From Girardinichthys multiradiatus (Eukaryota; Chordata; Actinopteri; Cyprinodontiformes; Goodeidae), in NCBI RefSeq assembly GCF_021462225.1, contig NC_061802.1, forward strand, positions 4,235,859 through 4,299,858: 64,000 nt of DNA, given 5' to 3'. Shown here in pieces: positions 53,079 to 64,000 of the stretch. The first letter of the stretch is position 1; each line of letters opens with the position of its first letter. Position numbers and translations under genes: made by a program. Under the pieces are notes generated by a model. It was given only the letters and a program-made list of their open reading frames with translations, did not search any database and was not told the DNA's origin.

Positions 53079-56000
53079 CTGTAACCAGTCAGCGAAAATG
53101 TAAAGTTTCTGCTCGACTGAGTAAATTACAGTATTTTGTTAGATTAGAGCCAGTTAATGAAATTGAGACTTGTTTTATGTGACAGTTTAAAACATAATAG
53201 CAGTCTGAATTAAGGCTGTTACCTGACGTCTTGCTCTCCAGGCTCTGCAGCATCTCTGAAGGATGATGGCAGCCTTCTTCATTAGAGTGTATCTGGTCCT
53301 GCCTGCTTTGGCTTCTCTAGTGGCTCGATATTTTTGCTGAATCTTGAGAGTGGATGACTTCAGTTTCAAGTACTGCTGCCGTTCATGGTGGACCCTGAAA
53401 GCTCTCTGGATGATGCCTGCAGCCTTGTACCTTTTTCGGATCATTTTTCTGGATTTCATTCCTCGATATGCAGCCTGTAAGGTGATGGCAGCTTTTCTAA
53501 CCTCTTGATAACGCTTTGCCTCAAGGTCTCTACATTTCTGGGCTCTAAACCTGCGTTGAAACACACAAGCTGCCCAGCGTTGTCTCTTAAAGAACATTTG
53601 CTGTTTGTGTCTCCTGAAGTTTGCCTGAATGACAGTAGCAGCTCCGTGCATCTGTGCAATTTCAGTCCTGGCATGAAGACCTCTGAAAGCTGCCTGCAGG
53701 ACGACGGCAGAACGTCTCATATTAAGGAAATACTCTCTGTCTCGCCGTTGAAGAAGAAGAGCCCGATAGCGCCTCTGGATGATGATGGCAGCCAGATGCA
53801 GAGCCTGAAACTTAACTCTCTCTCTGTGCTTTCTGAACACAGACTGAATCACAGTTGCAGCTTGATGCCAATGAGCAACCTCTTTTCTGACTTGCCGTCC
53901 CCTGAATGCTGCCTGAAGACCAATCGATGCCCTTCTGATTTGTTCATATTGTTTTCTTTGTTGCTTTCCTGCCACAACGGCCCGATATTGGCGCTGAACC
54001 AGGACGACGGAGGACTTGAAGGTGAGATACTGCTGGCGTTCACACATGGCCCGGTAAGCTCTTTGGATTACGCTTGCAGCCTGATGCATTCGTCTTATAT
54101 TCTGTCTGGACCTCATTCCTCGATATGCAGCCTGTAGAACGATGGCGGCTCCTCTAACCTCTTGGTAACACTTTACCTGAAGCGTTTTATGTTTCTCGGC
54201 TCTAAATCTCTGCTGTATGACACACGCTGCCCAGCGCTGCTGCCTGAAGGCCAACTGTCGTTTGTGTCTCCTGAAGTTTGCCTGAATGACAGTAGCAGCT
54301 CCGTGCATCTGTGCAATCTCAGTCCTGGCATGAAGACCTCTGAAAGCTGCCTGCAGGACGACGGCAGAACGTCTCATATTAAGGAAATACTCTCTGTCTC
54401 GCCGTTGAAGAAGAAGAGCCCGATAGCGCCTCTGGATGATGATGGCAGCCAGATGCAGAGCCTGAAACTTAACTCTCTCTCTGTGCTTTCTGAACACAGA
54501 CTGAATCACAGTTGCAGCTTGATGCCAATGAGCAACCTCTTTTCTGACTTGCCCTCCCCTGAATGCTGCCTGAAGACCAATCGCCGCCCTTCTGATTTGT
54601 TCATATTGTTTTCTTTGTTTTCTCGATGCAACAACAGCTCGATATCTGCGTTGAACATTAACAACAGAGCTCTTTAAAGTCACAAATTGCTTGCGTCCAC
54701 AATGGGCCCTGTACAGTCTCTGCATCACTCTTGCCGCCCCCTGCTTTTGCCTTAAAATTTGTCTACATTTCATTCCTCGATATGCGGCTTGTAGAAGGAC
54801 GACAGCTTTTCTAACCTGTTTGAAATATTTTACATCCACTCGTTTCTGCCTGTGGGCTCTAAACCTCTGCTGCAGGACGCGCGCAGCCCAGCATTGCCTC
54901 TTAAAGGCCAGATGCTGTCTATGTCTTCTGTAGTTTGACTGGATGACAGCAGCTGCTTTGTGCATCTTTGCTATTTCAGTCCGGACACGGTGACCTCTGA
55001 AAGCAGTTTGAAGAGTGAGAACAGCTCGTTTCATTTTAAGGAAGTTTTCCCTGTCCTGTTGTTGGAGAAGAAGAGCCCGATAGCGTCTCTGGATGATGAT
55101 GGCCGACAGCCGCATTGCCTGGAATTTGACTTGTTCTCTGTGCTTTCTGAATGCAGACTGGACCACAGTCGCGGCCTGATGCCAATGAGAAATTTCTGTC
55201 CTTGCCTTATGGCCCCTGAATGCTGCCTGCAGGACGACGGCAGAATGTCTCATTCTCAGGTAGCTTTCTCTGTGTCGCTTTTGAAGAAGAAGAGCCCGAT
55301 AGCGTCTCTGGATGATGATGGCCGACAGCCGCATTGCCTGGAATTTGACTTGTTCTCTGTGTCTTCTGAATGCAGACTGGACCACAGTCGCCGACCGATT
55401 CAGACGAGAGATTTCCTTTCTTGCCTTGTGTCTTCGGTACGCCGCCTGGAGAAGGACCGCAGCAGTGCGTATGGTTTGGTATCTCTGAGTTTGCATCTTT
55501 GCTGCCACTGTGGCTCGGTATTTTCTCTGGATGATCAGGACATTGGATTTTAAGGTAAGATACGTCCTGCGTCCACAGTGGGCCCTGTAAGCTCTTTGAA
55601 TAACTGTGGCAGCCTCATGCCACTGGTTGACAAATTGTCTGGATTTCATGCCTCGATATGCAGCCTGTACAGTGATTGCTGCTTTTTGAAGCTCCTGGTA
55701 ATGTTTCACCTGAAGCAGTTTCTGCCTGTGTGCTCTAAACCTCTGCTGTAAGACAGAAGCTGCCCAACGTTGTCGCTGGAAGGCCCTGTTTTGTTTGTGC
55801 CGTCTGAAGCTAGCCTGAATAACGGTAGCAGCCTTATGCATCTCTGCAATCCGTTTTCTCACATAAGCTCCTCTGAACACCGCCTGGAGAACTACAGCAG
55901 AACGTCTCCTTTGCAGGAAGTTTTTCCTCTCTCGCCTCTGGAGAAGAAGAGCCCTGTAGCGCCTCTGGATGATGATGGCAGACAGACGCATTGCCTGGAA

Positions 56001-59000
56001 CTTGACTTGTTCTCTGTGCTTTCTGAATGAAGACTGGATCACAGCTGCAGCCTGGTGCCAATGACCAACCTCTTTTCTGACTTTTTGCCCTTTGCAAGCA
56101 GCTTGAATAAGGATTGCAGACCTTCTGATTTGTTCATACAGCTTTCTTTGCTGCTTAGCTGCAGCAATAGCCCGATATCTGCGCTGGACTTTTACGGTGT
56201 AAGCTTTTAAGCAATGGTAGCGCTTATGTTCACAGTAGGTCCTAAAAGCTCTCTGGATGACCCTGGCAGACTCATTTCGTTGTTTTACGGTTCGCCTGGA
56301 TTTCATCCCACGGAAGGCGGCCTGTAAGACAACAGCAGCACTTTTCTTAGCGCTCAGCAGCCATACCTCCGCTCTCATTAGTTTAACAGCTCTGAAGCGC
56401 TCTTGTAATACTCTACAAGCCCAGATCAGACTTTTGTAGCGGCTTCTCTGCTGGTACATCCTGAAGTGAGACTGAATGGTTACAGCTGCCATTTGCTTAA
56501 CATGCAGGTGCTTTCTAGTTGCATACCCTCTGTAGGCGGCCTGTAGGCAAACAGCTGCCCTGAGCTTTGACTGGTAGTCCAGATGGATTTTATTTGCCAG
56601 GACTGTTGCTCTGTACCTCTGCTGACATGCCAAAGCTGCTGCCTTGATAGCTAGAAACCGCTTTCTGGCTCTGACTGTCAAGAACTTCCTCTGAATGATT
56701 TTAGCGGCTTGGTGCAACTCTGCAATCTTCTTCCTGGCTCTGTACCCGTGGTATGCTGCCTGGATGACCACAGCTGCACGTCTCATTGTTCGGTACCTCT
56801 TCATCTGCTGATTCCTGAGCCTGTTGGCCCTGTAGCGATCCTGAATAATCATGGCTGCGCACTTAGTGGCCAGGTAAGCCACACGAACCCTGTGCATCCT
56901 GAACCGAGCTTGGATTGCTGTTGCAGATGCCTGCCTCTTCTTTAGGTCGTTCCTCACTGTGAATCCTCTGAAGGCAGCTTGTATCTTCACGCTGGCCTGC
57001 CTCAGCTTTCTGAACTGACTTTGTTGTGCGCTGCAGAGGAGAATGGCTCTGTACCTGCTCTGGATGATGATCGCTGCACTATGAAGGAGAATATATCGTT
57101 TCTTGCATAGGAACATCCTAACCACCGACTGAATGACTGTTGCAGCCTGGTGTTTTTTCCTCTGCTCTGTCCGAACACTCATGCCTTTGAATGCAGCTTG
57201 GAGAGTAATGCATGCCATTTTCTTCTGTAGATATTCTTTCCTTATCTTGTTTCCAGTCAAAAAAGCCTTATAGTGATGTTGTATGACCAAAGCGGCTGCC
57301 TTCATGGATCTGTACTCTATCTGTGCTTTATGTCGACGATAGTGAGCTTGTATCAGAGTGGCACAGTGATGCTGGGTTTTTATTCTATTCCTCTCAGCTC
57401 TGCCTCTCCAGGTAGCTTGGATAATGAGTGCAGCACTCCTCAAAGCTTCATAGTCCTTCTGTGTCTTTTGAGCTAAAACTGTAGCCCTGTACCTCTGTTG
57501 TATGACCACTGCAGCTTTTCTCAGGAGACGATAATTCTTTTGAACAGCATGTTTTCTAAACGCTGTTTGGATCACCGTTGCTGCCCTGCGCTGCCTTTTC
57601 AGCAACTCTCGGACCACTTTTCCACGGTAGGCTATCTGTATGGACACAGCTGCACATCTCATCCTCACAAAGTTTTCTCTGTCAAAGTCTCTTTTCACAG
57701 AGGCCCGAAACCTGCGCTGGATTGTCACTGCGGCGCATCTCATCTTCACAAACCGTTTTCTGACAACATATCCTCTGAAGTCACCCTGGATGACAGTAGC
57801 AGAGCGGTTCTGCAGCTTTAACATTTGAAAGCGGCGCCTCTGTGCGTGTCCTCTGAGGCGAGCTTGAACAAGCACGGTGCTTCTCCTGATCTTCTTGTAC
57901 TGGTGGGACCACATCTGCATTCTGTACCAAGCCTGAATCTTTACAGCAGCAGCAGATCGTTGAGCCATTTTGTCTTCATACCATCTCCTAAAAGCAGCTT
58001 GGATCACTCTGGCTGCACAGTTTTCCTTCTGTGTTTTCTGATCTTTCCATCTCCTGTACGATCTCTGAAGCTTCACAGCGGCTTTCCGAATGAGGAGATA
58101 TTGTTCTCGGTATCTTCTGCAGAGGGCCCAAGCTCGGGCGTACCTCTGAAGGAGTGTGGCTGCCCAGCAGATCTTTGCATAAGCAGCCGCTGCCCTTTTC
58201 ATGCGCCACTGAGCTTGAACAACAATGGTGTAATACTGGAGGCGCTGATAAGCCCTCAAGGTGGAAAACATTCTCCAGTGAGCCTGGAGGGACGAGAAGA
58301 GGAACAGCTCATGGATCAATAACATACATGTTAGGCAGGTGATTACGTTGCTGTAAAACTCTAAACATAAAACTACAGTTTCATGTATATTTGCAACAAA
58401 GTATTTTATTGACTGAACTACCCCAGGAAGGTAAAAAACAAACATCACAGAATATTGTTCATATTTAAATCACTTTCCACAAAATTCAGGGTGTGTTTTC
58501 TGATCATCTGTGACGGAGCAACACAAAGCGGTGCAAAAGTGTGAACTAGACAGAAAAACAAATGGCTTTGAAAACCTTTACAAATGAAAACCTTAAAAGC
58601 CTGGGGTTCATTTTTTTTACCATGTGTTTCTACTCTGTCCCCTTTACTCTGATTCCTCTAAATAAATAAAGATTTTCCTCTTCAGCACCTACCTGGATGA
58701 CAGTCGCTGCTTTATGCTGCAAAGCCCGAAGCTGAGCCTCTTTTTGCATCCTCAGCCGGTTCCGAGCTAAATAACCTCTCCAGACGGACTGGATGATGGT
58801 GGCGGCTTGGTTCTGCCTCTCAGCTCTACGTCTCATGAGGAAACGTCTCACCACAACCTGGATTTTCATGGCCGCCTTGTTTCGCTCCTGAATCAAAACA
58901 TGTAAATGGAAAAAAAAAAACCTTTAGGAAGATTTTTTTTTATGTGACATGTGAGAACAAGGTTGTGACGCTGATTTGACGGATCTCGTTTATTAATCAA

Positions 59001-62000
59001 GCAGCATAAACTACTCTGATCAGTTTTCTCAGTCTTGCTCTTCTGGCTCTTTATCTCAGCCAGCTTAGCGAATGAATTAAGTTTCCTTTTAAGCTATGAT
59101 TATTTAGCAAGCTTTTTTCGGCAAGCTGAACACCGATTATGGCACCAAAACTAGATGGTTTGTGCATCTAAAGGGTAATCTGAATGACAGCAAATAAAAA
59201 GACGCCACATATTTTTTACTGCACCCTATAAACTATGACACCCTTAAGCAGATTCAAATTTGACAGTAATCTAGTTTTTAAAAACTAATTTTAAAGGTAA
59301 TCACTAATATTCAGCTTTAAAAAAATTAATAGGTTTAACTTGGCAAAGCTATCATGTATATTTCTACACATTAACCACCTTTTACTGCGGTCCAGGAGAA
59401 ACCTGAGGCTTGATGTAAACATGCTTATAAATGCAGCTCTGTTGCTTTAATTCCTAAAACCCATGTAAAACTGGAAACATAGGAAAGCACACATCCCATC
59501 ATTTAAAAGCATTGAGAAACCGTAGAAAGGTGATAATCAGTACACCTCATAGAGCAGCAGATCTTTCTTTAGTTTGTGTTTCCTCCATGCAGCCTGTATG
59601 AGCCGAGCTGCTCTGGTTTCGATCCGCAGGTCCAAGAGGCGAGCGCAAAGAAAAGACAGGTAAGACATCACAACCTGGAAGGAAAAGGAAAACTGTTTAA
59701 TTGATGCCATCAGCTGAAATTCTACAAAATGAACCCCCGGTAGAAGGGAAAAGCTGTTTTTGGTATGCAAAAGTTTGTGTAATGTAGCAGATATTTAGGA
59801 AAAAAAAGTGCCATTTTACCAAATTATCCATCAATTCCTCTAATTATTAAAGTACTAATTAAGATGCCGGACTAACTCGGACCAGGCATGTTTAAGCACC
59901 TACAAACATTTCCTTGGTTCTTCTGGACCCCCTTGTTTCCAAGTGGGACACTGAAGAAAGGGCTAGAAAAAGCCGTTCCTTCAGTCCTGCCTCTACTCCA
60001 CAGAAACATCTTAGAAACGTAGGGTCGAAGCCTTACGATTACGGTTACAGAATGAAATGGGACTGAGGGAAGAGCCAACAGACTGAGAAGATACCTGGAG
60101 CTGATTAAAATGTTGATTGGTTGAAAGTAAAGATGAGCTGAAACGGATAGGATGAAGCGGGAAAATGGAGGAGAAATGGCGGCAGAATAAAATAATCAGT
60201 TCCACCCGCTGCCAGAAGCTCCTCGTTCTGGTCTCACCTTCTCGTTGGGGATGGTGTTGGACATGTCAGCCGGGTTGATCATGGCCGGTACTCCGCCCAG
60301 GAAAGCCACTGCACTGTTGACCAGTTTGAAGTTATTCTTCTCATTTTCCAGTAGCTCTTTAAACCTCAGAGATGGAGAATCCTGGCCTGTTGAAATAAAA
60401 CAGAACTTTAACAAAACACAACCTCATCTACAATATACATTACTTAAAAACAATAACACAATGGTGACAATGTTTTTATCCTTAACATACAGAAAATGCT
60501 GCTGAGAAACACCACATCTAGAATAAACGATAATAAGCTGTATTGGAATTTATTGGCAGTTTATTGCATCAAAAATACACTGCAGAAAAAAAATAAAGGG
60601 CACACTTAAACAACACAATATAACTCCAAGTAAATCAAACTTCTGTGAAATCAAACTGTCCACTTAGGAAGCAACACTGATTGACCATCAACTTCACATG
60701 ATGTTGTGCAAATGGAAAAGACAACAGGGGAAAATCTTTGGTGATTAGCAAGACACTCAATAAAGGAGTGGTTCTGCAGGTGGGGACCACAGACCACTTC
60801 TCAGTACCGATGCTTTCTGGCTGATGTTTTGGTCACTTTTGAATGTTGGTGGTGCTTTCACACACGTGGTAGCATGAGACGGACTCTACAACCCACACAA
60901 GCGGCTCAGGTAGTGCAGCTCATCCAGGATGGCACATCAATGTGAGCTGTGGCAAGAAGGTTTGCTCTGTCTGTCAGCGTAGTGTCCAGAGCCTGGAGGT
61001 GCTACCAGGAGACAGGCCAGTACACCAGGAGACGTGGAGGAGGCTGTAGGAGGGCAACAACCCAGCAGCAGGACCGCTACCTCCGCCTTTGTGCAAGGAG
61101 GAAGAGGAGGAGCACTGCCAGAACCCTGCAAAATGACCTCCAGCAGGCCACAAATGTGCATGTGTCTGCACAAACAGTTAGAAACCGACTCCATGAGGAT
61201 GGTATGAGGGCCCGACGTCCACAAATGGGGGTTGTGCTCACAGCCCAACACCGTGCAGGACGCTTGGCATTTGCCAGAGAACACCAGGATTGACAAATTC
61301 GCCACTGGCGCCCTGTGGTCTTCACAGATGAAAGCAGGTTCACACTGAGCACATGTGACAGACGTGACAGAGTCTGGAGACACCGTGGAGAGAAATCTGC
61401 TGCCTGCAACATCCTTCATCATGACCGGTTTGGCAGTGGGTCAGTAATGGTGTGGGTGGCATTTCTTTAGAGGGCCGCATGGCTGACTGCCATTAGGTAC
61501 CGAGATGAGATCCTCAGGCCCCTTGTGAGACCATATGCTGGTGCGGTTGGCCCTGGGTTCCTCCTAATACAGGACAATGCTAGACCTCATGTGGCTGGAG
61601 TGTGTCAGCAGTTCCTGCAAGATGAAGACATTGAAGCTATGGACTGGCCCGCCTGTTCCCCAGACTTGAATTCGATTGAGCACATCTGGGACATCATGTC
61701 TCGCTCCATCCACCAACGTCACGTTGCACCACAGACTGTCCAGGAGTTGGTGGATGCTTTAGTCCAGGTCTGGGAGGAGAACCCTCAGGAGACCATCCAC
61801 CGTCTCATCAGGAGCATGCCCAGGCGTTGTAGGGAGGTCATACAGGCACGTGGAGGCCACACACAATACTGAGCATCATTTTGACTTGTTTTAAGGACAT
61901 TACATCAAAGTTGGATCAGTCTGTAGTGAGTTTTACCACTTTAATTTTGTGTTTGACTCCAAATCCAGGCCTCCATTGATTAATAAATTTGATTTCCATT

Positions 62001-64000
62001 GATGATTTTTGTCTGATTTTGTTCTCAGCACATTCAACTTTGTACAGAAAAAAGTATTTAATGAGAATATTTCATTCATTCAGATCTAGGATGTGTTATT
62101 TGAGTGTTCCCTTTATTTTTTTGAGCAGGGTATATGAAAGTGATTTTAAAAAGATATTTCCAACAAAACTCAGTTGCTAATTTGAGGTTTCTGGAGACAG
62201 AAGATCCTTACCATCCAGCTCCGTTGGTTCTGAACCAAAGGAGCCGTCTGTGTCGCTAGCTGAGCAGTTTAGCTCCAGGCGGCCCCTCGGGGAGCACTCC
62301 ACGGTCTGGGTGGTGCTGTGACTGATGGAGGCTTCCGGTAGGAGACCGGGGTGGTAGTGGTGAAGTAGGAAGCAGAGAACGCGACCATCAGAGAACGACA
62401 CGGTGAAGTTCTCCACCTGCACGCATCAACAATCAATCACAAACACATGTAAGTGTGCTGCTCGTTTTAGGTTAGACAAGCATCACTATTAGACATGAGA
62501 ACGTTCATGATGAGGCTTAAAACCTCAAACCAAGATCTGAAGTCTGTCTAAAACAGATAAGGGAGTCCTGACACCGTCGCAATGACTCATATACACCGTT
62601 CCAGTATCCTGTTTTTAGCATCAACAACTAGTTTGGATTCCTGCATGTAGAGATAAATTAGGTGAAAGAAAAAAATCTTTTTCATCTATCAAACCACAGA
62701 TGTATGCACCAGTTTCAGCTGTATTCAGTAAGAAATGTATTAGGAGAATCTATGGAAGGAGCTAAAAATTAGGGTGATGGCAGAGAGGCCTTCCAACCTC
62801 AAGACTAACAGTAGTCAAAGAGTCAAAATACCAGTGGCAACAGCAAATATAACGTTTAAAATGTAAATAGAAACTAATTTTTCTTATTGACACTCCTTTA
62901 ACTACAGAAACAGACTTCTTGGATAATTGAAAATAATTTTAAATCTAAATTAAGGCGGGGAATAAATAATTATGGACTCTATTCTATTTACAAGCAAGCC
63001 AGAGTTAAGTTGCATCCAATCTGTTAATGTTTTGACATTTCTTTGAAGCTAGAGTACCGTAAGGAAGAAGAAACACCCTGCAGTTTTACCTTCAGATTGT
63101 AGAAGTCACACACTGTGCGGACCCAGTCCATCAGCAGAGTAATCTTTGTGCTCCCGTGTTCAAACGGCACCCTGCTCTTCGCAGGACTCGGCTGACCGCC
63201 CTTGTCGGCCCTCACGAGGGCCAGTTTCCGTTTGGTCCTCAGAGTCCTCTTCAGGAAGCCGATCTCCTCCCTGAGCTGATCCCCGTCTAGGATTACCTCA
63301 ACCTTTAACCATCAGACGTCACAATAAACATAGACATATTTGTAGTAGGGACTATTAAGCAACCTGGTAACTAGCATCTAAAGAAGAAACACACTTGAAA
63401 TGCAAAGATGATTTTCCACAGGAGGCTGAGGGTTTTTTCTCGGTGCCCATCCACAATATCTCTTGAGTCAATGATGGACCCTAAGACCAAACATAACGAA
63501 TCAATATGTATGTAGAAATCAATTTTAAGCCAATTGTTAAGCAAACTAAACTAAAATGTTGTACATAATGACGATGAAATGATATTTTCAAGCTGGAGAT
63601 AAGAGTTTGTTACCACTTTCATCCTTGAGGTCGATCCCTTTGCTTTTGAGAACTTGCAGAGCAACGTCCACATTGTGCACCTTCTGAAGGCGGCTGATGG
63701 CCGGCAGACGGAGCTTTGCTGATAAACTCCAGTCCTGAACAAGCAGCTCCATCACACGCCTGGAAGAAACATCACATAAAGGGAGGAAAAACGGCAGAGT
63801 CTAAAACAAATTCTAATTCTGCTGTTGGGGGACAACCCGCACTCAGAAATGAAAGCAGATCTCCCACCAAGCATCTCATTTAAATTCAGGACGTCCCACT
63901 CACACTAAACGAATGCCGCATTTCAAGTCAACCGCCAAATTTTTCACGCCGAAGTTGAACTCGTCAAGGGGCGTCTGCACATGTGAGACCGGTAACCCGA
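48816..64000 (-). CDS. aspm: aspm, spindle-pole microtubule minus-end protein (C-terminal two thirds)
   Basis: Sixteen exons in coding order: 63904-64000 (continues off the window), 63614-63759, 63395-63480, 63090-63302, 62212-62416, 60238-60386, 59546-59674, 58693-58887, 53223-58283, 52929-53078, 52654-52845, 51272-51464, 50972-51126, 49240-49416, 48992-49164, 48816-48918 (stop TAG 48816-48818). All junctions are GT-AG and phases agree. ASPM focuses microtubule minus ends at mitotic spindle poles and binds calmodulin and katanin; human loss causes primary microcephaly. Domains in order: first calponin-homology domain ([20 protein letters not shown]), second ([20 protein letters not shown]), a long IQ-motif array, an ARM-like region and the conserved C-terminus PLRAIQMV. 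About 2,470 residues are encoded here, close to the equivalent part of human ASPM (3,477 in all). The N-terminal ASH region lies beyond the right edge. Confidence 0.96.
51700..52330. mobile_element. Tc1-like fossil(s) in an aspm intron
   Basis: The minus strand reads [13 protein letters not shown] with [10 protein letters not shown] (51747-51935). The plus strand near 52236-52270 reads [12 protein letters not shown]. Both are worn versions of the second catalytic-Asp motif of Tc1 transposases (FQQDNDPKHT). Two facing fossils or one rearranged copy would explain this. Confidence 0.5.
53223..58283 (-). CDS. aspm: aspm giant IQ-repeat exon
   Basis: A single exon of 5,061 nt (1,687 codons, phase 0 at both ends) after the acceptor CTCCAG and before CAG|GTAACA. 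It is built of IQ-like units (pattern AAxxIQxxFRxxxxRxxY/F) spaced roughly 22-26 residues. These bind calmodulin or myosin-type light chains and make an extended helical rod. Human ASPM likewise keeps most IQ motifs in one giant exon. The units are organised in blocks of 73 residues, and some blocks are nearly identical in DNA over 657-bp offsets. Upstream in-frame codons (from 58448) are intron sequence, not coding. Confidence 0.97.
53605..54560 (-). repeat. Near-identical 657-bp-offset duplication within the aspm IQ exon
   Basis: The stretch at about 53605-53895 recurs almost base for base at about 54262-54552, an offset of 657 bp or 219 codons. Both copies encode [19 protein letters not shown] in the earlier coding part and [20 protein letters not shown]. 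Changes are only scattered single bases, far fewer than between other IQ blocks of the exon. Confidence 0.9.
58693..60386 (-). CDS. aspm: aspm exons leading into the IQ array
   Basis: Exons 60238-60386 ([37 protein letters not shown]), 59546-59674 ([20 protein letters not shown], with the first IQ-like helix) and 58693-58887 (two further IQ units, [19 protein letters not shown] and [15 protein letters not shown]). The wording is close to human ASPM at each point. Confidence 0.94.
60578..62130 (+). mobile_element. Tc1/mariner-like transposon of a second family, in an aspm intron
   Basis: TA flanks both ends (60576-60577 and 62131-62132). The ends are inverted repeats with AAAAAAATAAAGGG as the clearest shared part. 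The element lies between aspm exons 60238-60386 and 62212-62416, opposite in orientation to aspm. Its transposase is unrelated in sequence detail to the family at 13, 40 and 43 kb. Confidence 0.9.
60874..61872 (+). pseudogene. Tc1-like transposase of the second family, disabled
   Basis: The frame begins [20 protein letters not shown] and ends [12 protein letters not shown]. An in-frame TGA lies at 60943-60945 (after GTSM), and a second at 61291-61293 follows FAREHQD. The region 61440-61510 is shortened and shifted around TTTCTTTAGAGGGC. The readable parts include [20 protein letters not shown] (DNA-binding helix-turn-helix), VFTDESRFT (first Asp), [12 protein letters not shown] (second Asp) and [10 protein letters not shown] (Glu). 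This is the standard Tc1 order, but no protein can be made. Confidence 0.9.
62212..64000 (-). CDS. aspm: aspm calponin-homology exons
   Basis: Five exons encode the two CH domains. CH1 spans 63395-64000 ([16 protein letters not shown] at the edge, [37 protein letters not shown]). CH2 begins in 63090-63302 ([16 protein letters not shown]) and continues in 62212-62416. For exon 63614-63759 the donor GTG|GTAACA is chosen because it alone restores the [14 protein letters not shown] reading. These domains contact actin or microtubule structures in the family. Confidence 0.94.

Noticed and set aside
58284..58448. Extra 55 codons at the start of the aspm giant exon
   Set aside because: They lie upstream of the CTCCAG acceptor, read as hydrophobic non-IQ text, and are intron sequence.
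1..64000. CRISPR array, operon or bacterial defence system
   Set aside because: Spliced vertebrate genes and fish transposons dominate; the regular repeats seen are protein repeats (aspm) or microsatellites.

Overview
The window looks like vertebrate nuclear DNA, most likely from a teleost fish. It is AT-rich, its genes are split by GT-AG introns, and the intergenic and intronic space is packed with Tc1-like DNA transposons, LINE pieces, a SINE-like repeat, a MITE and microsatellites. Four protein-coding genes can be supported by joining exons across phase-compatible splice sites. Names rest on recognised family motifs; no database search was possible.

Layout. (1) 243-1240, minus strand: exons of a FYB-family immune adaptor, running off the left edge. 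(2) 9657-23234, minus: a compact Disabled-family adaptor (dab2-like) with a complete PTB domain spread over four exons, a short tail and a C-terminal NPF motif. (3) 39111-45343, plus: a two-exon prostaglandin E2 EP4-type receptor. (4) 48816-64000, minus: aspm, the spindle-pole protein, from inside its first calponin-homology domain to its stop codon, including one giant IQ-repeat exon of about 5.06 kb. The order fyb - dab2 - ptger4 matches the human 5p13 neighbourhood (FYB1-C9-DAB2-PTGER4), but I see no C9 gene between the first two.

Mobile DNA. Three copies of one young Tc1-like family occur at 13076-14677 (plus), 40051-41572 (minus) and 43024-44633 (plus). The first is broken by a stop codon and an 8-bp deletion. 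The second has one nonsense codon and has lost its outer left end. The third has a complete 334-residue DD34E transposase and both terminal inverted repeats. The last two sit inside the single ptger4 intron as an inverted pair. A different Tc1-like family, broken, lies in an aspm intron at 60578-62130. Several much older Tc1-like fossils are visible. One of them (about 12785-15270) was split by the first young element, and together with its flank it has a diverged second copy near 26015-27420.

The genes do not form an operon or a shared pathway; they are neighbours by ancestry. I found no convincing prokaryotic-type, CRISPR or new defence system. The most interesting items are the very compact and divergent Dab-like gene, the intact transposase, the 73/219-residue hierarchical repeat in aspm with near-identical DNA 657 bp apart, and tight six-base-loop palindromes embedded in two LINE fragments.
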